Assembly: GCF_002885955.2 (NCBI RefSeq)
Contig: NZ_POQS01000001.1
Location: 1,171,273 to 1,235,272 of the forward strand
Direction: 5' to 3'
Source of the DNA: Achromobacter pulmonis
GTDB lineage: Bacteria; Pseudomonadota; Gammaproteobacteria; Burkholderiales; Burkholderiaceae_B
Length of the DNA stretch: 64,000 nucleotides
Shown: positions 7,834 to 15,483 of the stretch, in pieces
Layout of the letters: the number at the start of each line of letters is the position of its first letter
Position numbering within the stretch: position 1 is the stretch's first letter
Translations under genes and position numbers: made by a program
Notes under the pieces: generated by a model
What the model was told of the DNA's origin: nothing
The model's database searches: none
What the model saw: only the letters and a program-made list of their open reading frames with translations

Positions 7834-8943
7834 TTACCTGCGCAGCGACGGCGCCGGCTCCTGACTGCGGATTTCGCGCGGGACGATCATCTTGGGGTCG
7901 ACGAGACGGCCCTCGTCGAGAATCAGCTTGCCGTCGATGGTGAGGGTGCAGTCCCGCATCGGGATATCGCAGTGGCCCATGGTTTCACGCGTGCCTCCGC
8001 CCAGGGTGTTCGGCCCGGTCGAGAACAGGAAGTTGCCCGCGATCACGCGCGCGTTGGCCCGATTGCGCTCGGGCACGTCGCCGTACAGGCCGCTCCAGTA
8101 CCAGCGCGCCTGCGGATTGAGGCCCCAGCCCAGGTGCGAGACGGCGAACGGATCGGTGTCGTCCGGCGAGGTCTGGTTGTCTTCCAGCCAATCCTTGATC
8201 AGCTTGGCGTCCAGCCCCCCATCGATGGACGTGATGATGCCGTCCTTGATCTGCATATCGACCGCATCGGACACGTAGCGGCAATACGGCAGGATGATGA
8301 TGTCGCCCGGCTGCAGGATCACCCGGCCGTTGGCGCTGCCGTCGTTGGGGAACATCTGCACGAAGCCGCCGCCCCACAGGTCCCAGTGGCCTTTGTCGTC
8401 CGCCGCGCCCCACAAGGCCATGGTGCCGTACTGGCCGCCCTTCCAGCGCAGATCGGTTCCGTCCTTGCGGGTCATGTGGCCTTCTCGCGCCTTCTTGAGG
8501 ATGTTGTCGGAATACTGCACGGCCTCCTTCAGGCCTTCCGGCGCCATCAGTTCCTCCAGGTCGTCCGGCGAATCGTGGATCAACAGGATGCGTCCGCCGG
8601 CCTTGACCACCCTTTGCATCCATTCGGCCCAGATGGGGATGTGGAACAGCACGATCACGTCGGCCTTGCACAGGGCGTCCATGGCGCCCTTGCATCGGCT
8701 GATGATGTCCACCCCCATGCGCACCCAGCTAGGCACCGCGCCCAGGCGGATCTCGTAGGCGTCCGCGCCGAGTTCCTCGGACGCGACGATGGCCGCATTG
8801 ATGTAGTCGTCGCGCACGGTGAGGTCGCTCAGCACCACCACGGTTTCACCGGCCTTGACCTTGCATTTCTCCAGCTGCTTTTTGAACAGCGACGGGATAC
8901 GGGCGTTGTTCAGCTCTTGCGCGCGTACTGCTCCATTTCTCAT
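7834..8943 (-). CDS. NicX-like 2,5-dihydroxypyridine 5,6-dioxygenase family protein
   Basis: The 369-residue protein resembles NicX, the non-heme iron extradiol dioxygenase that opens 2,5-dihydroxypyridine in nicotinate degradation; the fold is shared with M29 peptidases. The metal ligands expected in the family are present: His270 in AVSHLGWG, and the pair His324 and Asp326 in GHCDIP. Also visible are GNFLFSTGPNT at 303-313 and ILQPGDIIILP at about 209-219. None of the usual nicotinate neighbours (NicA/B, NicC, NicE, NicF) are nearby; an alpha/beta hydrolase could take the place of NicD. The substrate may therefore be a related hydroxylated N-heterocycle or another compound. It diverges from the MalT-like regulator. 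An ATG at 8943 gives the usual length. Confidence 0.78.
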   Translation of the reverse strand: MRNGAVRAQELNNARIPSLFKKQLEKCKVKAGETVVVLSDLTVRDDYINAAIVASEELGADAYEIRLGAVPSWVRMGVDIISRCKGAMDALCKADVIVLFHIPIWAEWMQRVVKAGGRILLIHDSPDDLEELMAPEGLKEAVQYSDNILKKAREGHMTRKDGTDLRWKGGQYGTMALWGAADDKGHWDLWGGGFVQMFPNDGSANGRVILQPGDIIILPYCRYVSDAVDMQIKDGIITSIDGGLDAKLIKDWLEDNQTSPDDTDPFAVSHLGWGLNPQARWYWSGLYGDVPERNRANARVIAGNFLFSTGPNTLGGGTRETMGHCDIPMRDCTLTIDGKLILDEGRLVDPKMIVPREIRSQEPAPSLRR

Positions 8944-9076
8944 GTCTGCCTCACGGTTTGTATGAATGACGGGCCGGACGTTTCCCGGCCGGCTGCCCCG
9001 CACGGCCCGGCCCGCAGGCGGCGTGCCGGGCGATTCGAGACTACGCACCGGCGCGCGCCGGCACACCCCCCGGATC

Positions 9077-9105
9077 AGATAGGCCGGCCTCGCCCGCGCC
9101 TATCC
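9077..9105. promoter_or_regulatory. Candidate operator GATAGGC-N13-GCCTATC upstream of the MalT-like regulator
   Basis: GATAGGC (9078-9084) and GCCTATC (9098-9104) repeat exactly the half sites seen at 6178-6199, but with a spacer 5 bp longer (13 instead of 8). Outer GATC words at 9073-9076 and 9111-9114 extend the symmetry. The region lies between the NicX-like gene (start 8943) and the regulator gene (start 9229), a position suited to divergent control. Confidence 0.6.
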
Positions 9106-9172
9106 GATTCGATCAGTGCCGGGCCGGCAACGGGTTATCCCCAAGCCAGCCGGGGTTCAGGCGCCGCGGCGT

Positions 9173-9182
9173 ATCGGATAAG
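9173..9182 (+). promoter_or_regulatory. Additional GGATAAGG box before the regulator gene
   Basis: The word CGGATAAGG lies about 47 bp before the regulator start. It matches the asymmetric reading of the half sites above (CGGATAGGC on the other strand at 9097-9105). A further related word, GGGGATAAC, is on the minus strand near 9132-9140. MalT-type regulators bind short asymmetric GGGGATGA-like boxes in several copies, so these could be members of one array. Weak on its own. Confidence 0.35.
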
Positions 9183-9228
9183 GTACGAGAGCCCGGCACC
9201 GTTACATCCGCACCCTTCGACGCCCACC

Positions 9229-11916
9229 ATGCAACCCACGCTGATCCCGACCAAGCTCGCGCCGGCCGCCCAGGCCGGCCCCTGGCTGGCGCGCCCGCGG
9301 CTGGTCCGCGCGCTGACCGGCGCCGGCCAGCGCGCCGTGCTCATCTGCGCCCCCGCCGGCTACGGCAAGACCACGCTGATGAGCCAGGCATACGCGCAAC
9401 TGGCGGCGCAGGGAGAACGGATCGGATGGGTCAGCTGCGACCGGCACGACGCCGCGCCGGTGGACTTCCTGCGCTACCTGATGGCGGCTGCGCGCCAGGC
9501 CTGTCCCGGCGCGGGGCGGCGATTCTTCGGGCTGACCGGCGCCGACGCGGGCATTTACCCGGACACCGCGCTCGCCGAGCTGGCCGCCATCGATGCGCCG
9601 CTGACGCTGTTTCTGGACGACGTGCACCATGCCGCCTGCGGCCTGCCCGATTTCCTGGAGGCGCTGGTCCGCTATGCCCCGCCCACCATGCGTTTCGTGC
9701 TGTCGGCGCGCGATGCGCGGCGCCTGCCCCTGTGGCGCCTGCGCGCCGAGAACCGCCTGGCCGTCATCGGTGCGGCCGAGCTGGCCTTCGACGCCGGCGA
9801 GGCCGATGCCTATTTCCGCGACTGCGCGCCATGCCGGCTGGAACCTGCGCAAGCCGCCGCGCTGCTGCGCGCCACGGAAGGCTGGGCCATGGGCCTGCAA
9901 CTGGCGCGCACGGCGCTGGCGCAGACCGGCGATTACCGCGTCGCGGCGCAGCGCCACCGCGGCGGCAATCCGGAGATCGGCGGCTACCTGCTGCATCACG
10001 TGCTCGACGAGCAGCCCCATGAGGTGCGCGAATTCCTGCTCAAGACGTCGATCCTGGACCGGCTGTGCGCGCGCAACTGCGACGCGCTGCTGGGACACGC
10101 GCGCAGCGCCCGGATGCTGGACGTGCTGGTCCAGGCCGGCCTGTTCCTGGCGCGCCTGGAAGGCGAAGACCGCTGGTTCCGCTACCACCCCCTCTTCCAG
10201 GAATTCCTGCAACAGCGGCTGGAAGTGGAGTATCCGGACGAGTGCGCGACGCTGCGCCGCAGCGCCAGCCTGTGGTTCCGCGAGCACGGCTGCGCCGAGG
10301 AAGCGCTGGCGCTGGCCCGCGCCACGGAAGACATGCCGTTCATCGCGCAGACCCTGGAGGCCACCAGCAATACGCTGGCCTATGTGGGCAACCACAGCGC
10401 ATTCCAGACGGCCGCGCGCGCGTTGCCGCCGGCCGCGCTGAGCGCGTTTCCCCGCCTGGCGCTGGAACGGGCCTGGATGGAAACGATGCGCTGGAATTTC
10501 GCGCAGGCCCACCATCTGCTCGAACTGGCGCAGGCCCACATGACGGCCCGCGCCGACCCCGGCTCCGATTTCGGCGAACTGCTGCTGCACCGGCGCATGG
10601 TGCTGGCTTTCCATTGCGGCGACAGCGTGGACGCCGCCCGGCTATGCGAGCAGTGGCTTGCGCGCTATCCCTGCGCCGAGCCTTTCATCAGCGGCACGGC
10701 CTACAGCGTGCTGATGTTCGTGCGCGCGCTGCAGATGGACAACCCCGGGCTGGCGGCCGCTTCGGGAAAGGCGCTGGACCTGTACCAGGGCAGCGGACTG
10801 CACAACGCGATGGTCTGGCACAACTGCATACTCGGCCTCACCCACGAAAGCCGCGGCGAGATCGACGAGGCGCTGCAGGCCTATACGCAGGCCGCGGCGC
10901 AGTCCGGCAGCCTGGTCGGCGCGCCCGCCGGCGTGCTGGCCATGCCCGCCGTCCTGACGGCCCACGTGCATTACGAACGCAACGCGCTCGACCGGGCGCG
11001 GCAGTTGATCGACGCCACGCCCGAGGCCGGCCAGCCCGGCGGCCTGATCGAGTACATCGTCGCCTATTTCATGACGCGCAGCCGGCTCGCCGCCGCCAGC
11101 GGCTCGGCCGAGCAAGCCCTGGCTATCCTGGAGCAAGGCATGGACTTCGCCGCCAGCTATGCGCTGCCGCACATCGCGCAAGCCTTCGAGGTCGAGCGCG
11201 TGCGCCAGCTGCTGGCCGCCGGCGGCATCGACCAGGCGCGCGACATCGGCGCGCGCCTGGGCCTGCGGCCGGATGCGCCGCGCCTGCCGGCCGAAGGCGC
11301 GACGCTGCGCGAGGCCAACATGGCGATGACGTGGGGCCGTATCGCGCTGGCCTCGGGGCAGTCCCGCAGCGCGGCCACGGCCATGCAGCGCTGGATGGAG
11401 CACTGCATGGCGCGCAAATGCCACCGCCAGGCGGTGCTGTTCGCGATACTGGCGGCGCGCGGCAAATGGCTGGCGCGCGATACCGGCGCGGCGATGCGCC
11501 TGCTGGCGCCGGCCGTCAGGCTCAGCGCCAGGTTCGGCTTCGTGCGCACCTGGATAGACGAGGGCGCGCCGGCCCGCACCCTGTTGCTCAGGCTTTACGA
11601 AACCGACGGACCCTTGGCGGTCGAGGACAAGATCTACACGCGAGTCTTGCTGAGCCAGATGAGCGGCCATGCCGACCCTGCGGAAATCGACATTCCGCAA
11701 AGGCTGGACCCGGCGCGCAGCAGTCCGTTGAACAACCGGGAACTGGAGATCCTGGCGCTGGTGAGCCAGGGCATTACCGGCCGATTCGTCGGACTGCGCC
11801 TGGGCATCACCGAAGGCACGGTGAAGTGGTACATGCAGCGCATATTCGACAAGCTGGGCGTGCGCGGCCGCCGCCAGGCCATCGACGCCGCCCGCGCGCT
11901 GGGGCTGGTCGGCTGA
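9229..11916 (+). CDS. MalT-like LuxR-family ATP-dependent transcriptional regulator
   Basis: This large 895-residue signal-transduction regulator has the MalT (STAND ATPase) layout. The Walker A is APAGYGKTT at residues 41-49, and a Walker B-like LTLFLDDVHH follows near 124-133. A long helical TPR-like sensor region covers about 340-810. The C-terminal LuxR helix-turn-helix occupies roughly 830-895 (NNRELEILALVSQG, ITEGTVKWYMQRIFDKLGV). Family knowledge: inducer plus ATP cause oligomerisation and binding to repeated short boxes. The GATAGGC-type repeats in its own divergent promoter and in the esterase/ALDH promoter make it the leading candidate for controlling both. That link is inferred. 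The start ATG at 9229 gives the usual N-terminus; no strong Shine-Dalgarno is visible. Confidence 0.92.
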   Translation: MQPTLIPTKLAPAAQAGPWLARPRLVRALTGAGQRAVLICAPAGYGKTTLMSQAYAQLAAQGERIGWVSCDRHDAAPVDFLRYLMAAARQACPGAGRRFFGLTGADAGIYPDTALAELAAIDAPLTLFLDDVHHAACGLPDFLEALVRYAPPTMRFVLSARDARRLPLWRLRAENRLAVIGAAELAFDAGEADAYFRDCAPCRLEPAQAAALLRATEGWAMGLQLARTALAQTGDYRVAAQRHRGGNPEIGGYLLHHVLDEQPHEVREFLLKTSILDRLCARNCDALLGHARSARMLDVLVQAGLFLARLEGEDRWFRYHPLFQEFLQQRLEVEYPDECATLRRSASLWFREHGCAEEALALARATEDMPFIAQTLEATSNTLAYVGNHSAFQTAARALPPAALSAFPRLALERAWMETMRWNFAQAHHLLELAQAHMTARADPGSDFGELLLHRRMVLAFHCGDSVDAARLCEQWLARYPCAEPFISGTAYSVLMFVRALQMDNPGLAAASGKALDLYQGSGLHNAMVWHNCILGLTHESRGEIDEALQAYTQAAAQSGSLVGAPAGVLAMPAVLTAHVHYERNALDRARQLIDATPEAGQPGGLIEYIVAYFMTRSRLAAASGSAEQALAILEQGMDFAASYALPHIAQAFEVERVRQLLAAGGIDQARDIGARLGLRPDAPRLPAEGATLREANMAMTWGRIALASGQSRSAATAMQRWMEHCMARKCHRQAVLFAILAARGKWLARDTGAAMRLLAPAVRLSARFGFVRTWIDEGAPARTLLLRLYETDGPLAVEDKIYTRVLLSQMSGHADPAEIDIPQRLDPARSSPLNNRELEILALVSQGITGRFVGLRLGITEGTVKWYMQRIFDKLGVRGRRQAIDAARALGLVG

Positions 11917-11928
11917 GCGCCGCCGCGT

Positions 11929-12387
11929 TCAGAGATAATCCAGCGGCAAGGCCGTGGTGTATTTGAGTTCTTCCATCGCAAAGCTGGAACTGACATCGAA
12001 CAGCTCCGCCACCTGGATCAGCTTCTTGTAGACCAGGTCGAACCCGGCGATATCGGGCACCACCACCTTCAGCAGATAGTCGGTCTCGCCGGTCATGCGG
12101 TAGAACTCCATCACCTCGGGCATGTCCTTGACGCCGAGCGCGAATTTCTCCAGCCAGTTGAGATCGTGACGGTTCGTCTTGATCGACACGAACACCGTCA
12201 CGCCCAGCCCGACCTTGTGGTTGTCCAGCAGGCAGACCTGGCGCCGGATCAGGCCCGAGCGCTGCAGCTGCTGGATGCGTTTCCAGCACGCGGTCGGCGA
12301 GAGATGCACCCGCTCGGCGATTTCATTGTTCGACAGGCGCGCATCCGCCTGCAGCAGCGCGAGTATGCATCGATCCTTCTTGTCCAT
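11929..12387 (-). CDS. Lrp/AsnC-family transcriptional regulator
   Basis: The 152-residue regulator has an N-terminal winged helix-turn-helix (residues 2-60: DKKDRCILALLQADARLSNN, then LSPTACWKRIQQLQRSGLI). A C-terminal RAM ligand-binding domain (about 65-150) includes MTGETDYLLKVVVPD. The size and MDKKD start match Lrp-type regulators of about 150-160 residues that sense amino acids. It is convergent with the MalT-like gene (12 bp between stops) and divergent from the LysR gene. The ATG at 12387 is preferred; longer in-frame starts extend upstream without domain support. The target is unknown, but the neighbouring lyase operon is plausible. Confidence 0.93.
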   Translation of the reverse strand: MDKKDRCILALLQADARLSNNEIAERVHLSPTACWKRIQQLQRSGLIRRQVCLLDNHKVGLGVTVFVSIKTNRHDLNWLEKFALGVKDMPEVMEFYRMTGETDYLLKVVVPDIAGFDLVYKKLIQVAELFDVSSSFAMEELKYTTALPLDYL

Positions 12388-12457
12388 TGCCTTGACCTGC
12401 TTCCTGCTCTTGAAGGTCCATCTTATAGACCGGTCCGGATCGCAGCGATACAATTCA

Positions 12458-12486
12458 TTGACTCTAACCTACAAGCAAATTTGTAT
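12458..12486 (+). promoter_or_regulatory. Candidate sigma-70 promoter of the LysR gene
   Basis: TTGACT (12458-12463), a 17-bp spacer and TTGTAT (12481-12486) fit a sigma-70 promoter, and a GGAGG ribosome binding site follows just before the ATG at 12520. The -10 matches only half of the consensus, as is common for genes that need activation. Confidence 0.45.
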
Positions 12487-12519
12487 TTGACCCGCCGGGT
12501 CCGGCCGGCCGGAGGCGCC

Positions 12520-13479
12520 ATGAAAGAGGTGGACATCACGCTGACGCAGACCTTTTTCTTCGTGGCGCAGGAAGGCACCTACTCGGCGGCGGCGCGCAGG
12601 CTCAACATCACCTACCAATCGGTGGCCAATCACATCCGCCGCCTGGAACAGCGCGTGGGCGAGAAGCTGGTGGTGGCCCGGCGCGGCGCCAAGTCCATCA
12701 AGCTCACCGCGCGCGGCACCAGCCTCTATCGCCTGCTGGCCCCGGAATTCGACGTGATGCTGACCCGCCTGGGCAGCCTGATCGACAAGCAGCGCCCGGT
12801 CGTGCGCATCGGCATGCCGCAAGCGATCTTCTTCCACCTGTTGCCGCCGGTGCTGGCGAAATTCCGCAAGAAGTACCCCGCCGTCGAGATCGTCGGCTAT
12901 GAAAAAGACGTGTCGCTGCCGGAGCTGATCCGCAACGGCTCGCTGGACGTCTGCCTGAGCGAGCGCTATTTCGGCGACACCGTGATCCCGCAGCGCGTGA
13001 TCTGCGACTATCAGCCCGCGCTCGTGTTTCCCTTGGGCTGGCCGGCTCCGGCCGACGAGACGGCGGTGCCGCAGTGGGCGCAGGACCGCCCGCTGGTGAC
13101 CTACGAGCCCGGCCAGCTCTTGCGCAACATCGCGCTCGACTACCTGTCGGTGGGCAACGAACCGCCCCGGATCTCGGTATCGACCTCGACCAGCATGAGC
13201 GTGAAACGCTGCGTCGAGGAAGGGCTGGGCTTCGCGCTGCTGCCCACCTGGTGCATAGACGAGTCGGACAGCCACCTGAACTGCGTGGCGCTGCCCAACG
13301 CGCCGCGGATTCCGATCTACTTCGGCGAAGCCATGTTCCTGAAGTCGAACCCCTTCGTCCGCACGCTGCACAAGCTGTGCCAGGAAATATTCCCCACCAC
13401 CGTCGAAGAACGCGCGAACCGCTGGAGCGCCGTCAAGACACCCCGGCCCAGGCGCGCCGCGCGCCGCGCGGCGGCCTGA
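12520..13479 (+). CDS. LysR-family transcriptional regulator
   Basis: The 319-residue regulator has an N-terminal winged helix-turn-helix at about 6-65 (LTQTFFFVAQEGTYSAAARR, ITYQSVANHIRRLEQRVGEK) and a periplasmic-binding-like effector domain from about 90 to 300. The C-terminus is unusually basic and Ala/Arg-rich after residue 300 (TPRPRRAARRAAA). The start is supported by GGAGG seven bases upstream. It precedes the DapA-like/SDR/Bug genes by 204 bp on the same strand, so it is probably their activator. It differs from the typical divergent LysR arrangement because the gene divergent from it is the Lrp regulator. Confidence 0.93.
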   Translation: MKEVDITLTQTFFFVAQEGTYSAAARRLNITYQSVANHIRRLEQRVGEKLVVARRGAKSIKLTARGTSLYRLLAPEFDVMLTRLGSLIDKQRPVVRIGMPQAIFFHLLPPVLAKFRKKYPAVEIVGYEKDVSLPELIRNGSLDVCLSERYFGDTVIPQRVICDYQPALVFPLGWPAPADETAVPQWAQDRPLVTYEPGQLLRNIALDYLSVGNEPPRISVSTSTSMSVKRCVEEGLGFALLPTWCIDESDSHLNCVALPNAPRIPIYFGEAMFLKSNPFVRTLHKLCQEIFPTTVEERANRWSAVKTPRPRRAARRAAA

Positions 13480-13683
13480 CCTCAGGCTCGCGGCGCGGCC
13501 CGCGTCAGCTGGACACGCCTGCGGTGATTTTTTTTCTCTTTTTGCCCCCGGAAGCGGCAAATAATCGAAAAGTTTTCACCAGCCGTCCCCATAGACTTCA
13601 TTACATCCCCGGCGGTCGCCCCCTCCCACACACAGGCCGCCTGCCCGGCTTGATCCATCACCGCCACACCGTCACCCGAGGAT

Positions 13684-14625
13684 ATGGAAATGAGCAAAAT
13701 GAAGATCGAAGGGTCGTTCGTCGCCCTGATTACCCCGTTCAACAAGGACGGCAGCCCCGACTACCCGGCCTTTCGCGAACTGCTGAAGTTCCAGGAAGAC
13801 AACGGCACCAGCGCCGTGCTCATCATGGGCTCGACCGGCGAAGTCTCCATGCTGTCGCAGCAGGAGCGCCAGGAGATCATCGTCGAGACCGCCAAGATGA
13901 AGACCGGCAAGATGAAGCTCTTCTACGGCTGCACCGGCAACAACACCGAGGCGACCAAGGACTATCTGCGCTTCGCCCGGGCCAACGGCGCCGACGGCGC
14001 CATCCTGGCCGCGCCCGCCTACATCTGCGCCTCGGAAGCGGACATCGAAAGCTACTTCCTCGAAGTGGCCGACGCCACCGACCTGCCGCTGGGCATCTAC
14101 AACAACCCGCCGCGCGTCAAAAGCGACCTGCACTGGGACCAGCTGCTGCGCATCTTCAAGCACCCCAACTACGTCGTGCACAAGGAATCCACGACCCGTG
14201 TGGGCCAGGTGGCGCAGGTGCTGCGCGGCGCGCCCGACGTGTCGGTGATGTGCTGCGACTCGCCCAACCTGGGCCTGGTCGTGCCGACCATGAGCCTGGG
14301 CGGCCACGGCACGGCCAACATGACCGGCAACATCGCGCCGGCCGAGCTGGCCAGGATTTCGCGGCCCTGGACCAAGCCCGAAGTCAGCACCAGCTTCCGC
14401 GAGGCCTATCTGGACAACCTGCAACTGCTGCACTACTCGTACTCGGCGATCAATCCCGTAGCCATCAAGTCGCTGATGAAGGCCGTCGGCCTGCCGGCCG
14501 GCGAACTGCGCAAGCCGCTGCGCGGCCTGGAAGGCGAGCCGCTGCTCAAGGGCCTGCGCGTCATCAAGGAGCTGGGACTGCACGAAAAGTACGGCTGGAA
14601 CTCGCCGGAACTGAAGGCCGCCTGA
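13684..14625 (+). CDS. DapA-like aldolase/lyase (dihydrodipicolinate synthase family)
   Basis: This 313-residue (beta/alpha)8-barrel belongs to the class I aldolase family that includes DapA, N-acetylneuraminate lyase and catabolic keto-acid aldolases. The Schiff-base Lys is K167 in VVHKEST, the catalytic Tyr is Y139 in GIYNNPPR, and the TGE loop is present (GSTGEVSML, residues 49-57). Arg144 follows in the position used by DapA to hold a carboxylate. The context (LysR, SDR, Bug receptor) points to a catabolic or detoxifying aldolase rather than lysine biosynthesis. An alternative ATG two codons later (13690) is possible; GAGG sits just before the first ATG. The SDR gene follows after 25 bp. 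Confidence 0.88.
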   Translation: MEMSKMKIEGSFVALITPFNKDGSPDYPAFRELLKFQEDNGTSAVLIMGSTGEVSMLSQQERQEIIVETAKMKTGKMKLFYGCTGNNTEATKDYLRFARANGADGAILAAPAYICASEADIESYFLEVADATDLPLGIYNNPPRVKSDLHWDQLLRIFKHPNYVVHKESTTRVGQVAQVLRGAPDVSVMCCDSPNLGLVVPTMSLGGHGTANMTGNIAPAELARISRPWTKPEVSTSFREAYLDNLQLLHYSYSAINPVAIKSLMKAVGLPAGELRKPLRGLEGEPLLKGLRVIKELGLHEKYGWNSPELKAA

Positions 14626-14650
14626 CCGGGCGACACCAGGAGCCACAGCA

Positions 14651-15430
14651 ATGGATTTGGGGATTCGAGGCCGCCACGCGCTAGTCTTCGGCGGCAGCAA
14701 GGGAATGGGCCGCGCCTGCGCCCAGCAGTTGGCCAGCGAAGGCGTCAACGTGACCATCGCCGCGCGCACGGAAAGCACGCTGGCCCAGGCGGCGCGCGAG
14801 ATCGCGCAGGCCACCGGAACCCCGGTCCGATTCGCGGTCGCCGACATCACCACGGATGCCGGACGGGAGGCGGCGCTCTCGGCCTGCCCCGCGCCCGACA
14901 TCCTGGTGAACAACGCGGACGGCGCGCCGCCCGGCGACTTCCGCCTGTGGACCCAGGACGACTGGCGCAAGGCCCTGGATTCCATGGCGCTCGGTCCGAT
15001 CGACATGATCCGGCGCGTGGTGGACGGGATGATGCAACGGCGCTACGGCCGCATCGTCAACATCGTCTCGCGCAGCGTCAAGACGCCGCAGCTGGAGCTG
15101 GGCCTGTCCAACGGCGCGCGCTCCTGCCTGGTGGGCTTCGTCGCGGGCCTGGCGCGGCAGACGGTGCGCTACAACGTCACCATCAACAATCTGCTGCCCG
15201 GCGTATTCGCCACCGACGCCCAGCGGCATCACATCGAAGGCATGCTGGAGCCGGGCGGCAAGACCTTCGACCAGCTCTGGGCCGAACGCGGATCGAACAA
15301 CCCGGCCGGACGCTACGGCGAACCGGAAGAAATGGGCGCGCTGTGCGCGTATATCTGCGCCGCCCAGTCCGGCTACGTCTGCGGCCAGAACATCCTCATA
15401 GACGGCGGCGCCTATCCGGGCACCTACTGA
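14651..15430 (+). CDS. Atypical SDR-family protein lacking the YxxxK pair
   Basis: The 259-residue Rossmann-fold protein has the nucleotide motif GGSKGMG at 14-20 and NNAD at 87-90 in place of NNAG, so NAD(P) binding is likely. The conserved Ser is present at 140 (IVNIVS), but the catalytic Tyr-x-x-x-Lys that should fall near 153-157 reads S-N-G-A-R. It may use different residues, catalyse another reaction, or be regulatory. The C-terminal GQNILIDGG is typical of classical SDRs. It follows the DapA-like gene by 25 bp, with AGGAGCC before the ATG, and precedes the Bug gene by 53 bp, so the three form one operon. The usual label would be 3-oxoacyl-ACP reductase-like, which I would not trust here. 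Confidence 0.85.
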   Translation: MDLGIRGRHALVFGGSKGMGRACAQQLASEGVNVTIAARTESTLAQAAREIAQATGTPVRFAVADITTDAGREAALSACPAPDILVNNADGAPPGDFRLWTQDDWRKALDSMALGPIDMIRRVVDGMMQRRYGRIVNIVSRSVKTPQLELGLSNGARSCLVGFVAGLARQTVRYNVTINNLLPGVFATDAQRHHIEGMLEPGGKTFDQLWAERGSNNPAGRYGEPEEMGALCAYICAAQSGYVCGQNILIDGGAYPGTY

Positions 15431-15483
15431 CCGCCGCAGGCCCGCCCCGGGGTTCCGTGCTTATCAATTTCAGCGAGACCGCT

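Noticed and set aside
6175-9228. Very long plus-strand frame running from before the ALDH gene into the MalT-like gene
   Set aside because: GC-rich DNA leaves stops rare; only its portion from 9229 is the real regulator, and the ALDH is in a different frame with proper motifs.
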